Assembly (NCBI RefSeq): GCF_964340395.1
Contig: NC_135570.1
Span: 3,220,001-3,284,000, forward strand
Length of the DNA stretch: 64,000 bases
Origin: Glandiceps talaboti
Taxonomy: Eukaryota; Hemichordata; Enteropneusta; Spengelidae
Reading direction: 5' to 3'
How positions within the stretch are numbered: the first letter of the stretch is position 1; the number at the start of each line of letters is the position of its first letter. This document shows positions 62,990-64,000 of the stretch, one piece after another. The notes under the pieces were generated by a model. The model had not been told where the DNA came from. It saw only the letters and a program-made list of their open reading frames with translations, and made no database searches. The position numbers and the translations under genes are program-made.

Positions 62990-63644
62990 CCACCACCACC
63001 ACCACCACCACCACCACCACCACCACCACCACCACCACCACCACCACCACCACCACCACCACCATCATCATCATCACCACCACCACCACCAACTCCCTGG
63101 GAGCATGCAACCTCTGGAAGCACGTCATCTCTACTGCCGTCACCATTAACTGGCCATCAAAACTCCTATCTTCTATCCTTACTGACCGCATTGTTTTCTT
63201 ACATTTCTAAGTGCGTCTATGGCTGTCTATAAAAATACATATATGATTACTTACATATGGAGCATAGACATTCAAATACAGACAGTCTTCGTCTATACCG
63301 TCTGGAGTACAAGGCCCAGGTGGAGTAGGAGGGCAGCAGTCGTTGCTCTGTGGACAGGACGGCTTACGTGTAAACGTATCGAGGACTCCACCCCAGGGGT
63401 CGACATGTTTCGGTGGTGCGAATCTAGTATCTCCGACTGGTGGTGCAGCGAAGGGAACTCCCAAGTACACGTCTAAAAATTCTCCATTATCTCGCTCATT
63501 TCTCATACCACGAATCTGACCATGTGTTGTGTCAGTGTCTACGTATGTAAAGCCTACATAGGTGTCTGAGTATGCTGCAATTCCGTTAAAGAACAGAAAA
63601 ATTGCTAAAAGAAGAAATGGACTGTAAAGTCTCATCTTGACCAC
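55071..63644 (-). CDS. Cholinesterase-like carboxylesterase D (nine exons, 564 residues, probably secreted)
   Basis: Third complete paralogue. Exons: 63644-63255, 62793-62646, 61870-61685, 60434-60241, 59002-58864, 57799-57630, 56483-56354, 55980-55815, 55242-55071. Phases match A and C; only exon 8 is shorter (166 nt, four codons fewer). The signal peptide is MVKMRLYSPFLLLAIFLFF (Met 4 is an alternative start). Exon 1 has an extra Cys/Pro-rich insertion (CCPPTPPGPC) before DEDCLYLNVYAP. Marks: [19 protein letters not shown] nucleophile, VHGAIVQSGT, GFVKDE, GVPHS catalytic His, CPWGC, and DPTPTPVNGIDW. The frame ends at FRNYP with a TAA, without the hydrophobic tail of A and C, so a soluble secreted enzyme is expected. 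AATAAA (minus) lies at 55048-55053, about 20 bases past the stop. Introns hold several transposons and very long simple repeats. A choline-site Trp is not seen. Confidence 0.93.
56099..56175. repeat. (CA)n-(CATA)n microsatellite in intron 7 of gene D
   Basis: CA units followed by CATA units. Confidence 0.95.
56677..56823. mobile_element. Fold-back repeat of about 147 bp in intron 6 of gene D
   Basis: The left end ATTGCCTGGCTATATTTGGG and the right end inverted ATTGCCTAGCCTTATTTGGG pair. Inside, a second pair ('atgtagcaaatatttc' / 'gaaatatttactacat') continues the stem. No target duplication is evident, so transposon identity is inferred from structure only. Confidence 0.6.
57863..58234. repeat. 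(GA)n-(CAGA)n satellite, about 370 bp, in intron 5 of gene D
   Basis: A long GA run becomes mixed GACA, then long uninterrupted CAGA stretches. Ser-Leu or Cys-Leu-Ser-Val frames over it are artefacts. Confidence 0.97.
58566..58646. repeat. (CA)n microsatellite in intron 5 of gene D
   Basis: About 40 perfect CA units followed by a short TA run. Confidence 0.97.
59375..59621. mobile_element. MITE-like repeat, copy 2, in intron 4 of gene D
   Basis: Closely similar to 11559-11804, in the same orientation on the plus strand. It begins CAATAGGGACTTGCAATCC and ends with the inverted GGTTTGCAAGTTCCCTATT. The two copies differ mainly by substitutions and a small insertion near the middle (about 59521-59560). 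Confidence 0.8.
59995..60110. mobile_element. Hairpin-forming repeat of about 115 bp in intron 4 of gene D
   Basis: The left arm from about 59997 (TTAGTCTGTAAGGTACGCC, then CGCCCTCACAC and CGGCC) pairs with the right arm ending near 60105 (GGCCGGTGAGGGCG, then ACGTATCTTACAGTCTAA). GC content is much higher than in the surrounding intron. No target duplication is seen. Structure suggests a very small fold-back element. Confidence 0.5.
62847..63091. repeat. (CAC)n-(ATC)n-(CAC)n compound trinucleotide array in intron 1 of gene D
   Basis: About 245 bp in four blocks: CAC, ATC, CAC, then a short ATC and CAC. Poly-His, poly-Pro, poly-Ser, poly-Asp or poly-Gly frames reflect the repeat only. It lies about 55 bp upstream of the exon 2 acceptor. 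Confidence 0.97.
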
Positions 63645-64000
63645 AAGTAAATCACACTTGAGTGCTTGCTATCAAAGAATCTAGTGAATAGATGGTCAAT
63701 TTAACAACCTTTTAATCATCGTCTATTCGTTATCATTTGAACTGGAATGTACCATTATTTTAATAGGTAACATTCTTTATAGGAATTGACAACACCTGGT
63801 TCCTTTCCACATCCATTGTTAGATAAGATTAAACTACACTTATCATAATTTGTTTAGTTCGAGGTCACATAAGGTAATATACGAGCGTTCGTTTTTGCTT
63901 CTGAAGTTTCAACCACTTCAGAAATCAAATATGGCCGCTACTGATGACAAGCTTAGGGCATTCGTTGTTTCTAAACGTAGAAGCTTTGGATATATCTATA
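63645..64000. other. 5' flank of gene D
   Basis: Non-coding sequence upstream of the gene D start codon. It contains the GATA-type motif at 63821 and a second TTATCA near 63840. No further gene is seen to the right edge. Confidence 0.4.
63821..63828 (+). promoter_or_regulatory. AGATAAGA GATA-type motif upstream of gene D
   Basis: This lies 177 bp upstream of the gene D start codon and is part of AGATAAGATTA, which is also present upstream of gene A. Regulatory function is inferred. Confidence 0.35.

Noticed and set aside
62804-63232. Long frames giving poly-His, poly-Pro/Ser, poly-Asp/Gly or poly-Val/Met on both strands
   Set aside because: They are translations of the CAC/ATC microsatellite in intron 1 of gene D, and all frames of a trinucleotide repeat stay open.

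Overview
This is a stretch of an invertebrate animal nuclear genome: AT-rich, intron-rich, and full of simple repeats (TACA/TGTA, CAGA, CA, CAC/ATC arrays), small inverted-repeat transposons and LINE debris. The protein content (a peptide-type rhodopsin-family GPCR and a family of cholinesterase-like carboxylesterases with GPI-type tails) fits a marine invertebrate such as a lophotrochozoan or invertebrate deuterostome. I cannot resolve the phylum from the sequence.

Layout. Positions 1-1007 carry the first coding exon of a GPCR on the minus strand, whose remaining exons lie outside the window. From about 1.0 to 33.1 kb I find no convincing cellular gene. That part holds a dead LINE reverse transcriptase (6.3-7.0 kb), small TIR elements, a minisatellite, a degenerate tandem-repeat element (19.35-20.58 kb), a duplicated CRE-bearing palindrome (24 kb) and long tetranucleotide arrays. 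From 33.1 to 63.6 kb there is a tandem cluster of type-B carboxylesterase genes, all transcribed on the minus strand. In transcription order they are gene D (63644 to 55071), gene C (52918 to 47219), an unrelated two-exon gene of unknown function (45194 to 43999), an orphan copy of only the last three esterase exons (43446 to 41419), and gene A (40168 to 33138).

I assembled the esterase genes exon by exon from splice signals and paralogue alignment. Each has nine coding exons, with internal exon lengths 148-186-194-139-170-130-178 nt (exon 8 is 166 nt in D) and the same intron phases. The predicted proteins have 609 (A), 599 (C) and 564 (D) residues. Each has a signal peptide, a complete Ser-Glu-His triad, Gln rather than Glu before the nucleophile Ser, Cys in place of the third Gly of the oxyanion loop, and a CPWGC insertion just after the catalytic His. 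A and C end in GPI-type hydrophobic tails, whereas D stops early and should be secreted. All three 5' flanks contain AGATAAGA, a GATA-factor motif.

The most striking structural observations are two different TIR elements that landed on splice junctions of this cluster. A 240-bp element with a TAA target duplication forms the 3' splice site of intron 1 of gene A. A nearly perfect 214-bp fold-back element with a 9-bp target duplication starts a few bases inside intron 4 of gene C. The orphan three-exon cassette, with open frames and splice sites kept, is the third item worth following up.
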